From the NCBI GenBank assembly GCA_963786945.1, contig CAWBAO010000005.1:62001-126000 (forward strand): a stretch of 64,000 bases of DNA, written 5' to 3'. The notes under the pieces are model-generated. The model was not told the origin of the DNA and ran no database searches. It saw only the letters and a program-made list of their open reading frames with translations. Shown piece by piece: positions 43,543 through 52,780 of this stretch (position 1 is the first letter of the stretch; each line of letters opens with the position of its first letter). Both the position numbers and the translations under genes were made by a program. This stretch comes from JADKCZ01 sp963786945. GTDB taxonomy: Bacteria > Myxococcota > Myxococcia > Myxococcales > Anaeromyxobacteraceae.

Positions 43543-46500
43543 GTGGAACAGCAGAGCGACTCACCGCAGCAGCCCCCGGCCGAGCTGGCCAAGGGGTACG
43601 AGCACCGCGAGGTCGAGGCCCGCTGGTACCAGCGCTGGAAGGAGCGCGGCTACTTCCACGGCGACGAGCACGATCGGACCCGGCCGGCCTTCTCCATCGT
43701 GCTGCCGCCCCCCAACGTCACCGGCTCGCTCCACCTCGGCCACGCGCTCACCGCCACGCTGCAGGACGTGCTGATCCGCTGGAAGAAGCTCTCCGGCTAC
43801 AACACCATGTGGCTCCCCGGCACCGACCACGCCGGCATCGCCACGCAGATGGTGGTGGAGAAGGAGCTGAAGAGGACCGAGAAGAAGAGCCGCCATGACC
43901 TCGGCCGGGCCGCCTTCCTCGAGCGGGTCTGGGCCTGGAAGGAGCAGTACGGCTCGCGGATCGGCCAGCAGCACGAGGCGCTGGGGGCCTGCCTCGACTG
44001 GGAGCGGGAGCGGTTCACCATGGACGAGGGGCTCTCCCGGGCGGTGCGCGAGGTCTTCGTGCGCCTCCACGGGGAAGGGCTCATCTACCGGGAGAAGAAG
44101 CTCATCAACTGGTGCACCGACTGCCGCACCGCCCTCTCCGACCTGGAGGTCGAGCACGAGGAGGCGCACCAGGGCGAGCTCTGGAGCTTCGCCTACCCGC
44201 TCGCCGACGGCCCGGGCGAGATCGTGGTCGCCACCACGCGCCCCGAGACCATGCTGGGCGACACCGCCGTCGCGGTCCACCCCGACGACCCGCGGTACCG
44301 GGCCCTGGTGGGCAGGAAGGTCCGCCACCCCATCCTCGGGCGCGAGATCCCCATCGTGGCCGACGGGATCCTCGTCGACCCGGCCTTCGGCACCGGCGCG
44401 GTCAAGGTGACGCCGGCCCATGACTTCAACGACTTCGAGGTGGGCAAGCGCCACGGCCTCGAGTTCATCAACATCCTCGAGCTGGACGGCCGGCTCAACG
44501 CCGCGGCCGGGCCGCTCTGCGGCCTGGACCGGGTGGCGGCGCGCGCCGAGGTGAAGCGCCGCATCGGGGAGCTGGGCCTCGACCGCGGCGCCCGGCCCCA
44601 CCTCATGCCGCTGGGGCGCTGCCAGCGCTCGCAGACCGTGCTGGAGCCGCTCCTCTCCGACCAGTGGTACGTGCGGATCGCGCCGCTGGCGCAGCCGGCC
44701 ATCGAGGCGGTGGAGCAGGGGAGGACCAGGTTCATCCCCGAGGCCTGGACCAACACCTACATGGCGTGGATGCGCAACATCCACGACTGGTGCATCAGCC
44801 GGCAGCTCTGGTGGGGGCACCAGATCCCCGCCTGGTACTGCCCGGACGGCCACGTCACCGTGGCGCGCGAGGCGCCGCCGGCCTGCTCGACCTGCGGCCA
44901 CGCCACCCTCCGCCAGGACGAGGACGTGCTCGACACCTGGTTCTCCTCCGGGCTGTGGCCCTTCTCCACCATGGGCTGGCCGGAGCAGACCGACACGCTC
45001 CGGACCTTCTACCCGACCTCGGTCATGGAGACCGGGCACGACATCATCTTCTTCTGGGTGGCCCGGATGATGATGATGGGCATCCACTTCATGGGCGAGG
45101 TGCCGTTCAAGACCGTCTACCTGCACCCCATGGTCCGCGACTCCAGGGGCCAGAAGATGTCGAAGACCCGGGGGAACGTCATCGACCCCCTGGTGGTCAC
45201 CGAGAAGCACGGCGCCGACGCGCTCCGCTTCACGCTGGCCGCGCTCACCGCGCAGGGGCGCGACATCAAGCTGGCCGACGAGCGGATCGAGGGCTACCGC
45301 GCCTTCGCCAACAAGCTCTGGAACGCCTCGCGCTTCGCCCTCATGAACCTGGAGGGGCACGTCGACCGCGGCGGCGATCCCCTGGCGCTGGCGCGCACCC
45401 CGGCCGACCGCTGGATCCTGGCCCGCCTGCAGCGGTCGGTCAACGAGACGGTCGAGGCGCTCGAGGCCTTCCGCTTCAACGACGCGGCCAACGCCGTCTA
45501 CCACTTCGTCTGGCACGAGCTCTGCGACTGGTACATCGAGCTGGCCAAGGAGGCGCTCTACGGCGACGACGCCGGGAAGAAGGCCGCGGCCCAGGGGGTG
45601 CTGGTCCACTGCCTCAAGACCAGCTACCTGCTGCTCCACCCCTTCATGCCCTTCATCACCGAGGAGCTCTGGGGCGTGCTGAGGGCCCGGGTCGGCGCCA
45701 CCGGCTGGCCCGACTCGATCATGGCCGGGCGGTACCCGGCGGTCGGCCCGGTCGACGAGGGGGCTGAAAGGGCGTTCACCCCCATCCTGGGCATCATCGA
45801 CGCCATCCGCAACATCCGCGGCGAGATGAACATCGCCTTCAAGACGGCGCTGGGACAGGCCACCCCGGTCCACGTCGCCGTGCCCGACGCCGCCACCCAC
45901 GCCCTGCTCCTGGCGGGCGAGTCCCGCCGGGTCGCCCGCCTCACCAACGTCGAGCACCTGCAACTCCACCTCGCCGCGGCGACCCCGCGCGTGCCACAAT
46001 CAGCCGTCGGTGTCGGGAACGGCTTCGAGGTCCGGGTCCCGCTCACCGGCGTGGTCGACGTGGCCGCCGAGACGGCGCGCATCGACAAGGAGCTGGCCAA
46101 GGTCGATGGCGACCTGGAAGGGATCGAGAAGAAGCTGTCGAACCCCAACTTCGTGGCGCGTGCGCCGGCGGAGGTGGTCGAGAAGGATCGCGCCCGCGCC
46201 GACGAACTGCGGACGACGAGGCAGAAGCTGATCAACCACCGCGCCGTCATGTCCGGCGCGGACCAACCGCTGGAGGAGACACCCGTGGAGACCAACAACC
46301 CGAACCCCCCGTCGCAGCCCGTCGTCGAGAAGGTGGAGCACGCCGCCGCCGCGGTGGTCGAGGCCGCCAAGGAGGCCGCGCACGCGGTGCAGACGCAGGC
46401 CGACGAGCTGGAGAAGAAGGCGGCGCCGACGATCCGCAAGGCGCGGCGGGCCGTGAAGAAGGCGGTGGCGAGCGCCAGGAAGGGCGTGGCCGACGCCAGG

Positions 46501-46659
46501 AAGGCGGTCAAGAAGGGCGTGGCCGGGGCCCGGAAGGCGGTCACCAGCGCCCGCAAGAAGCTGGCCAAGAAGGCGCCCCGGAAGGCGGCCCGCAAGGCGC
46601 CGCGCAAGGCCGTCAAGAAGGTGGCGCGGAAGCCGGCCGCCAGGAAGGCCAAGAAGTAG
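43543..46659 (+). CDS. valS: Valyl-tRNA synthetase with histone-H1-like C-terminal tail
   Basis: A class Ia aminoacyl-tRNA synthetase charging tRNA-Val. It contains HLGH (residues 64-67) within 'PPPNVTGSLHLGHA', the CP1 editing domain ('ATTRPETMLGDTAVAVHP'), 'DVLDTWFSSGLWPFSTMGWP' and KMSKT at 538-542. The anticodon-binding domain is followed by the C-terminal coiled-coil arm ('ARIDKELAKVDGDLEGIEKK'). ValRS normally ends here; this frame continues to 1038 residues with a Lys/Ala-rich tail (from about 915). GTG 43543 follows AGGAG. The tail may be a fusion or a separate gene joined by loss of a stop (see the internal feature). nadC starts 5 bp later. Confidence 0.95.
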   Translation: MEQQSDSPQQPPAELAKGYEHREVEARWYQRWKERGYFHGDEHDRTRPAFSIVLPPPNVTGSLHLGHALTATLQDVLIRWKKLSGYNTMWLPGTDHAGIATQMVVEKELKRTEKKSRHDLGRAAFLERVWAWKEQYGSRIGQQHEALGACLDWERERFTMDEGLSRAVREVFVRLHGEGLIYREKKLINWCTDCRTALSDLEVEHEEAHQGELWSFAYPLADGPGEIVVATTRPETMLGDTAVAVHPDDPRYRALVGRKVRHPILGREIPIVADGILVDPAFGTGAVKVTPAHDFNDFEVGKRHGLEFINILELDGRLNAAAGPLCGLDRVAARAEVKRRIGELGLDRGARPHLMPLGRCQRSQTVLEPLLSDQWYVRIAPLAQPAIEAVEQGRTRFIPEAWTNTYMAWMRNIHDWCISRQLWWGHQIPAWYCPDGHVTVAREAPPACSTCGHATLRQDEDVLDTWFSSGLWPFSTMGWPEQTDTLRTFYPTSVMETGHDIIFFWVARMMMMGIHFMGEVPFKTVYLHPMVRDSRGQKMSKTRGNVIDPLVVTEKHGADALRFTLAALTAQGRDIKLADERIEGYRAFANKLWNASRFALMNLEGHVDRGGDPLALARTPADRWILARLQRSVNETVEALEAFRFNDAANAVYHFVWHELCDWYIELAKEALYGDDAGKKAAAQGVLVHCLKTSYLLLHPFMPFITEELWGVLRARVGATGWPDSIMAGRYPAVGPVDEGAERAFTPILGIIDAIRNIRGEMNIAFKTALGQATPVHVAVPDAATHALLLAGESRRVARLTNVEHLQLHLAAATPRVPQSAVGVGNGFEVRVPLTGVVDVAAETARIDKELAKVDGDLEGIEKKLSNPNFVARAPAEVVEKDRARADELRTTRQKLINHRAVMSGADQPLEETPVETNNPNPPSQPVVEKVEHAAAAVVEAAKEAAHAVQTQADELEKKAAPTIRKARRAVKKAVASARKGVADARKAVKKGVAGARKAVTSARKKLAKKAPRKAARKAPRKAVKKVARKPAARKAKK
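46285..46659 (+). CDS. Lys/Ala-rich histone-H1-like segment with its own start signals
   Basis: The last 124 codons of the valS frame read 'VETNNPNPPSQPVVEKVEHA', then 'AVVEAAKEAAHAVQTQADEL' and a tail of ARKAVKKGVAGARK-type and KKAPRKAARKAPRK-type repeats ending KPAARKAKK. The composition is like bacterial H1-like (HC2/PhaF/AlgP-type) nucleoid proteins. GGAGGAG (46272-46278) stands exactly six bases before GTG 46285, a far better site than most here. Also, a TGA at 46229-46231, one frame over, would end valS after 'RTTRQK' if one base upstream is extra. A separate nucleoid-associated protein is therefore as likely as a true ValRS fusion. Confidence 0.5.
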   Translation: METNNPNPPSQPVVEKVEHAAAAVVEAAKEAAHAVQTQADELEKKAAPTIRKARRAVKKAVASARKGVADARKAVKKGVAGARKAVTSARKKLAKKAPRKAARKAPRKAVKKVARKPAARKAKK

Positions 46660-46664
46660 GAGGC

Positions 46665-47501
46665 ATGGCCCGCCTCCCGGCCCACGCCGAGCGGCTGGTG
46701 GAGCTGGCGCTGGAGGAGGACCTGCTCCTCGGCGACGCCACCAGCGAGGCCACCATCGACGCCGCGGCGCGCGGCGTGGCCCGGTTCCTCGCCAAGGAGG
46801 ATCTGGTCCTCGCCGGCACCGCGGTGGCCGTCCACGTCTTCGAGCGGCTCGGCTGCGCCTGCCGCTTCGACGTGGAGGACGGTTCGCCGGTGGGCCGGGG
46901 GACCTGGTTCGGCCAGGCGGAGGGGCCGGTCCGGGGCCTGCTCGGCGCCGAGCGCACCGCGCTCAACTTCCTGCAGCGGCTCTCCGGGGTGGCCACCACG
47001 ACCCGCCGCTGCGTCGACGCCCTGGCGGCGGGCGGGGGCCGGACGCGCCTCCTCGACACCCGCAAGACCACGCCCGGCTGGCGGATGCTGGAGAAGGCGG
47101 CGGTCCGCGCCGGCGGCGGGACCAACCACCGCGTCAGCCTGGGCGACGGCGTGCTCATCAAGGACAACCACGTGGCCGCCTGCGGCGGCGTGGGCGAGGC
47201 GGTGCGGCGGGCGCGGGCGCGGGCCGGCGCCATGCTCAAGATCGAGGTCGAGGTCGTGGACCTCCCCGGGCTCGACGCCGCCGTGGCGGCGGGGGCCGAC
47301 ATCGTCCTGCTCGACAACATGGACGACCAGGCCATGGCCGCCGCGGTCGAGCGGGCCGGCGGGCGGGTGCTGCTCGAGGCCTCCGGCAACATGACGCTGG
47401 AGCGACTGCCCCGGGTGGCGGCCACCGGCGTCGACTTCGTGTCGATGGGGGCGCTCACCCACTCGGCCCGGGCCGTGGACATCTCGCTGGAGCTGTCCTG
47501 A
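46665..47501 (+). CDS. nadC: Nicotinate-nucleotide pyrophosphorylase (carboxylating)
   Basis: NadC (quinolinate phosphoribosyltransferase) converts quinolinate and PRPP to nicotinate mononucleotide in de novo NAD synthesis. The 278-residue protein has the expected N-terminal 'ALEEDLLLGDATSEATI', the barrel segment 'ERTALNFLQRLSGVATTTRR', 'LLDTRKTTPGWRMLEKAAVR', 'GGGTNHRVSLGDGVLIKDNH' and 'IVLLDNMDDQAM'. The Arg, Lys and His residues that bind both substrates are within these motifs. An AGGAGG lies just before the ATG. NadD is encoded 11 kb upstream. Confidence 0.96.
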   Translation: MARLPAHAERLVELALEEDLLLGDATSEATIDAAARGVARFLAKEDLVLAGTAVAVHVFERLGCACRFDVEDGSPVGRGTWFGQAEGPVRGLLGAERTALNFLQRLSGVATTTRRCVDALAAGGGRTRLLDTRKTTPGWRMLEKAAVRAGGGTNHRVSLGDGVLIKDNHVAACGGVGEAVRRARARAGAMLKIEVEVVDLPGLDAAVAAGADIVLLDNMDDQAMAAAVERAGGRVLLEASGNMTLERLPRVAATGVDFVSMGALTHSARAVDISLELS

Positions 47502-47511
47502 GCGGCGCCGA

Positions 47512-47540
47512 TTGACACCCTCCGGCCGGGCCACCAAGAT
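47512..47540 (+). promoter_or_regulatory. Promoter of birA
   Basis: TTGACA (47512-47517) and CAAGAT (47535-47540) are separated by 17 bases. The GTG start at 47550 is 9 bases after the -10, giving a leader of about two bases at most. BirA could repress here if it is a repressor, but no dyad resembling a biotin operator is evident. Confidence 0.55.
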
Positions 47541-47549
47541 CGACCCGGC

Positions 47550-48554
47550 GTGACCCCGGAGCCAGCCCACAGCGAGAGCGTCGAGCAGGTCCTGGCCTTC
47601 CTGGCCGAGGCCGGGGACGACGTGGTCTCCGGCGAGGCCATCAGCGACAAGCTGGGGCTCACCCGCGCCGCGGTCTGGAAGCACGTCGAGGCGCTGCGGG
47701 GGCAGGGCTACCGGATCGACGCGGTGGCCACGCGCGGCTACCGGCTGGTCCAGGTGCCCGACCGGCTGCGGGCGCTGGAGCTGCGGCCGCTGCTCAACAC
47801 CCACGACATCGGCCAGGTGCTCCACTGCTTCGAGTCGATCGGCTCCACCAGCGACCAGGCCAAGGCGCTCGCCGACGACGGCGCCGCCCACGGCGAGGTG
47901 GTGGTGGCCGAGGGCCAGAGCGAGGGGCGGGGGCGCCGCGGGCGCAGCTGGGTGATGGCCTCCGGCCGCAACGTCGCCTTCTCGGTGGTGCTGCGCCCCT
48001 CCGACCTGCCGACCGCCCGGGCCCCCGAGCTGACGCTGGTGGCCTCCCTGGCGGTCTGCGACGCCCTGCGCCAGGCCGGCGTCGACGCCGGCATCAAGTG
48101 GCCCAACGACCTCCTCGTCGGCGGGCGGAAGATCGCGGGCATCCTCACCGAGCTGGCGGCCGAGCCCGACCAGGTCCAGTGGGTGGTGGTCGGGGTGGGC
48201 GTCAACGTCAACGCCAGGGAGGAGGACTTCCCCCCCGAGCTGCGGGGGCAGGCCACCAGCATCCTGCTCGAGCGGGGCCAGCCGGCGCCGCGCGCGCTCT
48301 TCCTCGCCGCCTGCCTGACCCTCCTCGAGGAGTGGTACGACCGGCACGCCGAGGAGGGGTTCGAGCCCATCCGCCAGGCCTGGAAGGAGCGCTCGGTGAC
48401 GCTGGGCCGGGAGGTCCGGGTCCAGCTCGACGGCCGGGAGGTGGTGGGGCGGGCCGAGGATCTCGACGCCGCCGGGGCGCTGCTGGTCCGGACCGAGGCC
48501 GGCCTCGAGCGGATCACCTCGGGTGACGTGGCGCTGCTGCGGCCGCGCGGCTGA
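47550..48554 (+). CDS. birA: Bifunctional biotin-protein ligase / repressor BirA
   Basis: The 334-residue protein starts with a winged-helix DNA-binding domain (residues about 8-65; 'VSGEAISDKLGLTRAAVWKH'), so it belongs to the group II, potentially regulatory, BirA proteins. The ligase core follows with 'ESIGSTSDQAKAL', the biotinyl-AMP loop 'GRGRRGRSW' (about 130-138), 'GIKWPNDLLVGGRKIAGIL' and 'GVGVNVNAREEDF'. The C-terminal SH3-like domain is present. It would biotinylate the BCCP lysine of the carboxylase at 57.6-60.5 kb. It has its own promoter and lies between nadC and coaX. Confidence 0.95.
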   Translation: MTPEPAHSESVEQVLAFLAEAGDDVVSGEAISDKLGLTRAAVWKHVEALRGQGYRIDAVATRGYRLVQVPDRLRALELRPLLNTHDIGQVLHCFESIGSTSDQAKALADDGAAHGEVVVAEGQSEGRGRRGRSWVMASGRNVAFSVVLRPSDLPTARAPELTLVASLAVCDALRQAGVDAGIKWPNDLLVGGRKIAGILTELAAEPDQVQWVVVGVGVNVNAREEDFPPELRGQATSILLERGQPAPRALFLAACLTLLEEWYDRHAEEGFEPIRQAWKERSVTLGREVRVQLDGREVVGRAEDLDAAGALLVRTEAGLERITSGDVALLRPRG

Positions 48555-48591
48555 GCCGCCCACGGCCGTTGCCCGGGCCCGGGGCGGCGCG

Positions 48592-48620
48592 TTGACCGGC
48601 GTGGGGGCCGCGGCTAACCT
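48592..48620 (+). promoter_or_regulatory. Promoter of coaX (leaderless)
   Basis: TTGACC (48592-48597) and TAACCT (48615-48620) are separated by exactly 17 bases. The GTG start at 48627 follows the -10 after six bases, the position where transcription itself should begin. No ribosome-binding site is present. Confidence 0.6.
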
Positions 48621-48626
48621 CCCGCC

Positions 48627-49387
<761 letters not shown>

Positions 49388-49391
<4 letters not shown>

Positions 49392-49945
49392 CCGACGGGG
49401 CCGCCAGCGCCGAGGCGGGTCGCCTGGCCGCGCCGGGCGCCGGCGGGCCCCTCGCCGACGGGCTGGCGGCCTTCGCGGCCCGCGACCTGCCGGGCGCCCA
49501 CGCCGCCTTCGAGCGGGCCCATCGCCTCGATCCGCGGGAGCCGCGCGCCATGTCCTTCTACGGCGTGACCCTGGTGCTGGTGGAGCGGAACATCACCCTG
49601 GGGGTCTCGCTCTGCGACGGGGCGCTGCGCGTGGCGCCGGACGATCCGGAGCTGCTGCTCAACTCGGCCCGGGTCCACGTGGCCCTCCACCAGCGCCAGC
49701 GGGCGGCGCGCGCCATCAGCCGGGGCCTGGCGGCCTGGCCCGCCCACCCCGCGCTGCTGGCGGCGCGCGACGCGCTCGGGACGCGGCGCCCCCCGGTGCT
49801 CCCGTTCCTGGCGCGCGCCAACCCGCTCAACCGGCTGCTCGGCCGGCTCCGCCACCGCTGGACCACCCGGCACCAGCCGGCCTATGACCGGGCCCCGGAG
49901 TCGCTCGGCCTGCCCGTCGACCCCGGCGCGCCGCCACGGAGCTGA
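49388..49945 (+). CDS. TPR-repeat protein
   Basis: A 185-residue soluble protein starting at GTG 49388, overlapping the coaX stop (GTGA). Three TPR-like helical pairs are evident: 'LADGLAAFAARDLPGAHAAF', 'GVTLVLVERNITLGVSLCDG' and 'LNSARVHVALHQRQRAARAI'. A C-terminal basic/Arg-rich segment follows ('NPLNRLLGRLRHRWTTRHQ'). There is no signal peptide. The repeat motif suggests a small scaffold for protein contacts, possibly of the inner membrane face given the basic tail. It is followed after 3 bp by the helical-repeat protein gene, so the two are probably one unit. Confidence 0.72.
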
Positions 49946-49948
49946 ACC

Positions 49949-51087
49949 ATGTCCGACTGCCCGCTACCCCTCGACGTCCTCCCCAAGCCGCTGCACAAGC
50001 ACGCCGACGAGAAGGCGCCGCTGCCGCTCCGGCTCATGGGCGCCAAGGGGCTGGTGCCGGCGGTGGCCGCGCCGGACCTGGTGACGCTGCTCTACGTCCT
50101 CGCCTTCGATCCCGAGGGCGACGTGCGGGAGACCGCCACCCGCACCGCCAGCAGCCTCCCCGACAAGATCTACGGCGTGGCGCTGCGGTCCGAGGGCCTG
50201 CGCGGTCCGGTGCTCGACTGGCTGGCGGATCGCTTCGCGGGCAACGAGCAGGCCATGGAGCTCATCCTGCTCAACCCGTCCACGCTCGACGAGACCATGG
50301 CGCGGCTGGCGCCGGTCGTCTCCCAGCCGCTGGTGGAGATCATCCGGCAGAACGAGCTGCGGCTGCTGCGCCACGACGGGATCATCCGGGCGCTCTGCCA
50401 GAACCCCGTCGCCATGGCCTCCACCATCGACGGCGCCTGCGACTTCTGCGTCCGCAACGGGCTGCTGCTCCTCGACGTGCCCCAGCTGGTGGCGGCGCAC
50501 AAGCGCGTGCACGGCGTCGACCCGACCCTGCACCCGCCGGCGGGGGGGAGACCGCCGACCAGCTGATGAGCGAGTACCGCGAGGAGCTGGCGGTCGAGAA
50601 GGCCGAGGGCGCCCAGCGCGCCGCCGAGAGCGCCGAGGACGCCTCGCGCAAGCTCAACATGACGCAGCGGATCATGCAGATGTCGGTCTCGCAGAAGATC
50701 AAGCTGGCCACGCTGGGCAACCAGGAGGCGCGCACCCTGCTGCTCCGCGACTCGAACAAGCTGGTCTGCATGGCCGCCGTCACCAGCCCGCGCATCACCG
50801 ACGGCGAGATCCTCGGCCTGGCCAACTCACGGACCGTCAACTCCGACGTGCTGCGCTACATCTACTCCAACCGGGAGTTCACCCGGACCTACGTCGTCAA
50901 GGCGTCGCTGGTCAAGAACCCCAAGGTCCCGCTCCCCACCGCGCTCAAGATGATGTTCACGCTCCAGGAGAAGGACATCAAGGAGCTGGCCCGGGACCGC
51001 AACGTCCCCCAGACCATCCAGTCGCAGGCCAAGGCCTTCCTGATGAAGAAGGAGCAGGCGGCCCGGGCGAACATGGACAAGAAGTAG
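49949..51087 (+). CDS. Helical-repeat (HEAT-like) cytoplasmic protein, frameshifted
   Basis: As given the gene is split. One frame (49949-50566) ends '...HPPAGGRPPTS'. Another, from about 50546, continues 'ETADQLMSEYREELAVEKAE'. The break is at a run of seven G (about 50545-50551). Removing one G joins them as a single protein of about 379 residues. Both halves show HEAT-like helical repeats ('FDPEGDVRETATRTASSLPD', 'KLATLGNQEARTLLLRDSNK', 'LVKNPKVPLPTALKMMFTLQ'), with a central charged coil rich in Glu/Ala. The final 'KKEQAARANMDKK' is basic. No signal or membrane segment is present. The family is found in myxobacteria as I recall; its function is unknown. Confidence 0.75.
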
Positions 51088-51118
51088 TGAGGACCGGACG
51101 CGAGGAGGCCACCCGGCG

Positions 51119-52717
51119 ATGAGCGCGACGCCCCGGCCCAGCCTGCTGCGATCGGCGGCCGTGGTGTCCTCCATGACGCTGGTGAGCCGGCTCACGGGGT
51201 TCGCCCAGACCTTCTTCCTCAGCCACGTGCTGGGGGCCGGCGCGGCGGCGGACGCCTTCGCCGTGGCCTTCCGCCTGCCCAACCTGCTGCGCCGCTTCAC
51301 GGCCGAGGGCACCATGACCGCGGCCTTCCTCCCGACCCTGGCGGAGGCCGAGGCCGCCGAGGGCGAGGCGGCCGTGAAGGCGGTGGCCGCCCGCTTCCTG
51401 GGCACCCTGCTGGCGCTCCTGCTGCTCGGGGTGGCGCTGGTCCTGCTCCTCATGGGACCCCTGGCGGACCTGCTCACCCTGGGACGCCCCGAGGTCCAGG
51501 GCGCGCTCACGGCCAGGCTGGGCCGCATCATGTTCCCGTACCTGGCCCTGGTGAGCCTCACGGCGGGCTTCACGGGCCTGCTCAACCTGCGCCACCGCTT
51601 CGCCCTGGCGGCCTCGGTCTCGGTGTTCTGGAACCTGGCCTTCATCGCCTTCGCCTGGACCACCTTGAGGGTGATGGAGCGCGGTGGCGCCGTCCCCTTC
51701 GAGACCGTGGCGGTCGTGTGCGGCTTCGCGGTGCTGGCCGGCGGGGTGCTGCAGCTGGCGGTGGTGCTCCCGGCCGTCCGCAGGGAGGGCTTCGGCCTCG
51801 CCTTCGGGCTGCACCTGCGCGATCCGTGGGTGCTCAAGGCCCTGAAGCGCATGGGCCCGGGGCTGCTGGCCGCGGGCATCTACCCCATCAACGCCCTCAT
51901 CAGCACCGCGCTGGCCTCCCGGCTCCCGGATGGCGCCCAGATGGTGCTCTACAACAGCGGCATGATGGGGGAGATGGTGCTGGGCCTCTTCGCCATGAGC
52001 CTCGCCACCGCCGGCCTGCCCACCCTGTCGCGCCAGGCCGAGGCCCGGGACTGGCCCGCCCTGAACCGCAGCCTCACCCAGACCATCTCCGCGTCGACCT
52101 TGATGGTGCTGCCGGCCTCCATGGGGCTCGCCGTGCTGGCGCGGCCGATCTGCGCCCTGGTCTTCCGCACCGGGGCCTACACCTCGGCCGCCTCGGACTG
52201 GACGGCCCTCACCCTGGTCTTCCAGTCCGTGGGGCTGGTCTTCGTGGCGTCCCAGCGCCTGGGCAACCAGGCCCTCTACGCCCTCAAGGACTACCGCGGC
52301 CCCGCCGCCCTGGCCGGTGGGACGCTGGTCCTGAACGTGGCCCTCAGCCTCGCGCTGCTCGGGCCGCTGGGCACCGGCGGCCTGGCCCTGGCCAACGGCC
52401 TCGCCAGCCTGGCGGGCCTGCTGGGCGTGCTGCTGCGCCTGCGCCCCCGCCTGCCGGGCCTGCGGGCTGGCCCGATGCTGGGAGCCGTGGCCCGCGCCCT
52501 CGCCGCCAGCGCGCTCATGGGCCTGCTGGCCTGGGGCGGGGGGCGGCTCCTCTCCCTCGACGCCCCCCACGCCTTCACCCGTGCGGACCTGGCCCTGCGC
52601 CTGCTGCCCCTGGTGGCGCTCTGCGCGGCGGTCTACGGGGTGTCCGCTGCGGCCATGGGGCATCCCGAGGCGCGGGAGCTGGCAGGGAAGCTCGGCCGGA
52701 AGCTGGGGTGGAGCTGA
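51119..52717 (+). CDS. murJ: Lipid II flippase MurJ (MviN)
   Basis: MurJ flips lipid II across the inner membrane for peptidoglycan synthesis. The 532-residue polytopic protein has about 14 hydrophobic segments. It starts 'MSATPRPSLLRSAAVVSSMT', followed by 'SRLTGFAQTFFLSHVLGAGA' and 'AFRLPNLLRRFTAEGTMTAA', a hallmark with the essential Arg of transmembrane helix 1/loop region. 'LLAAGIYPINALISTALASR' and 'LALANGLASLAGLLGVLLRL' match later helices. A GAGGAGG ribosome-binding sequence stands nine to ten bases before ATG 51119. It is convergent with the S41 protease gene. Confidence 0.94.
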   Translation: MSATPRPSLLRSAAVVSSMTLVSRLTGFAQTFFLSHVLGAGAAADAFAVAFRLPNLLRRFTAEGTMTAAFLPTLAEAEAAEGEAAVKAVAARFLGTLLALLLLGVALVLLLMGPLADLLTLGRPEVQGALTARLGRIMFPYLALVSLTAGFTGLLNLRHRFALAASVSVFWNLAFIAFAWTTLRVMERGGAVPFETVAVVCGFAVLAGGVLQLAVVLPAVRREGFGLAFGLHLRDPWVLKALKRMGPGLLAAGIYPINALISTALASRLPDGAQMVLYNSGMMGEMVLGLFAMSLATAGLPTLSRQAEARDWPALNRSLTQTISASTLMVLPASMGLAVLARPICALVFRTGAYTSAASDWTALTLVFQSVGLVFVASQRLGNQALYALKDYRGPAALAGGTLVLNVALSLALLGPLGTGGLALANGLASLAGLLGVLLRLRPRLPGLRAGPMLGAVARALAASALMGLLAWGGGRLLSLDAPHAFTRADLALRLLPLVALCAAVYGVSAAAMGHPEARELAGKLGRKLGWS

Positions 52718-52780
52718 CCAGGGCGGTCCCGGCCGGGCGTGGTGAGGGCGGGGAGGGTGCCCTCGGGACGGGGCCGGCCC

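Noticed and set aside
43561..45999. 812-codon minus-strand frame opposite valS
   Set aside because: His/Val/Gly-rich shadow frame typical of antisense to GC-rich coding sequence; valS motifs are all on the plus strand.
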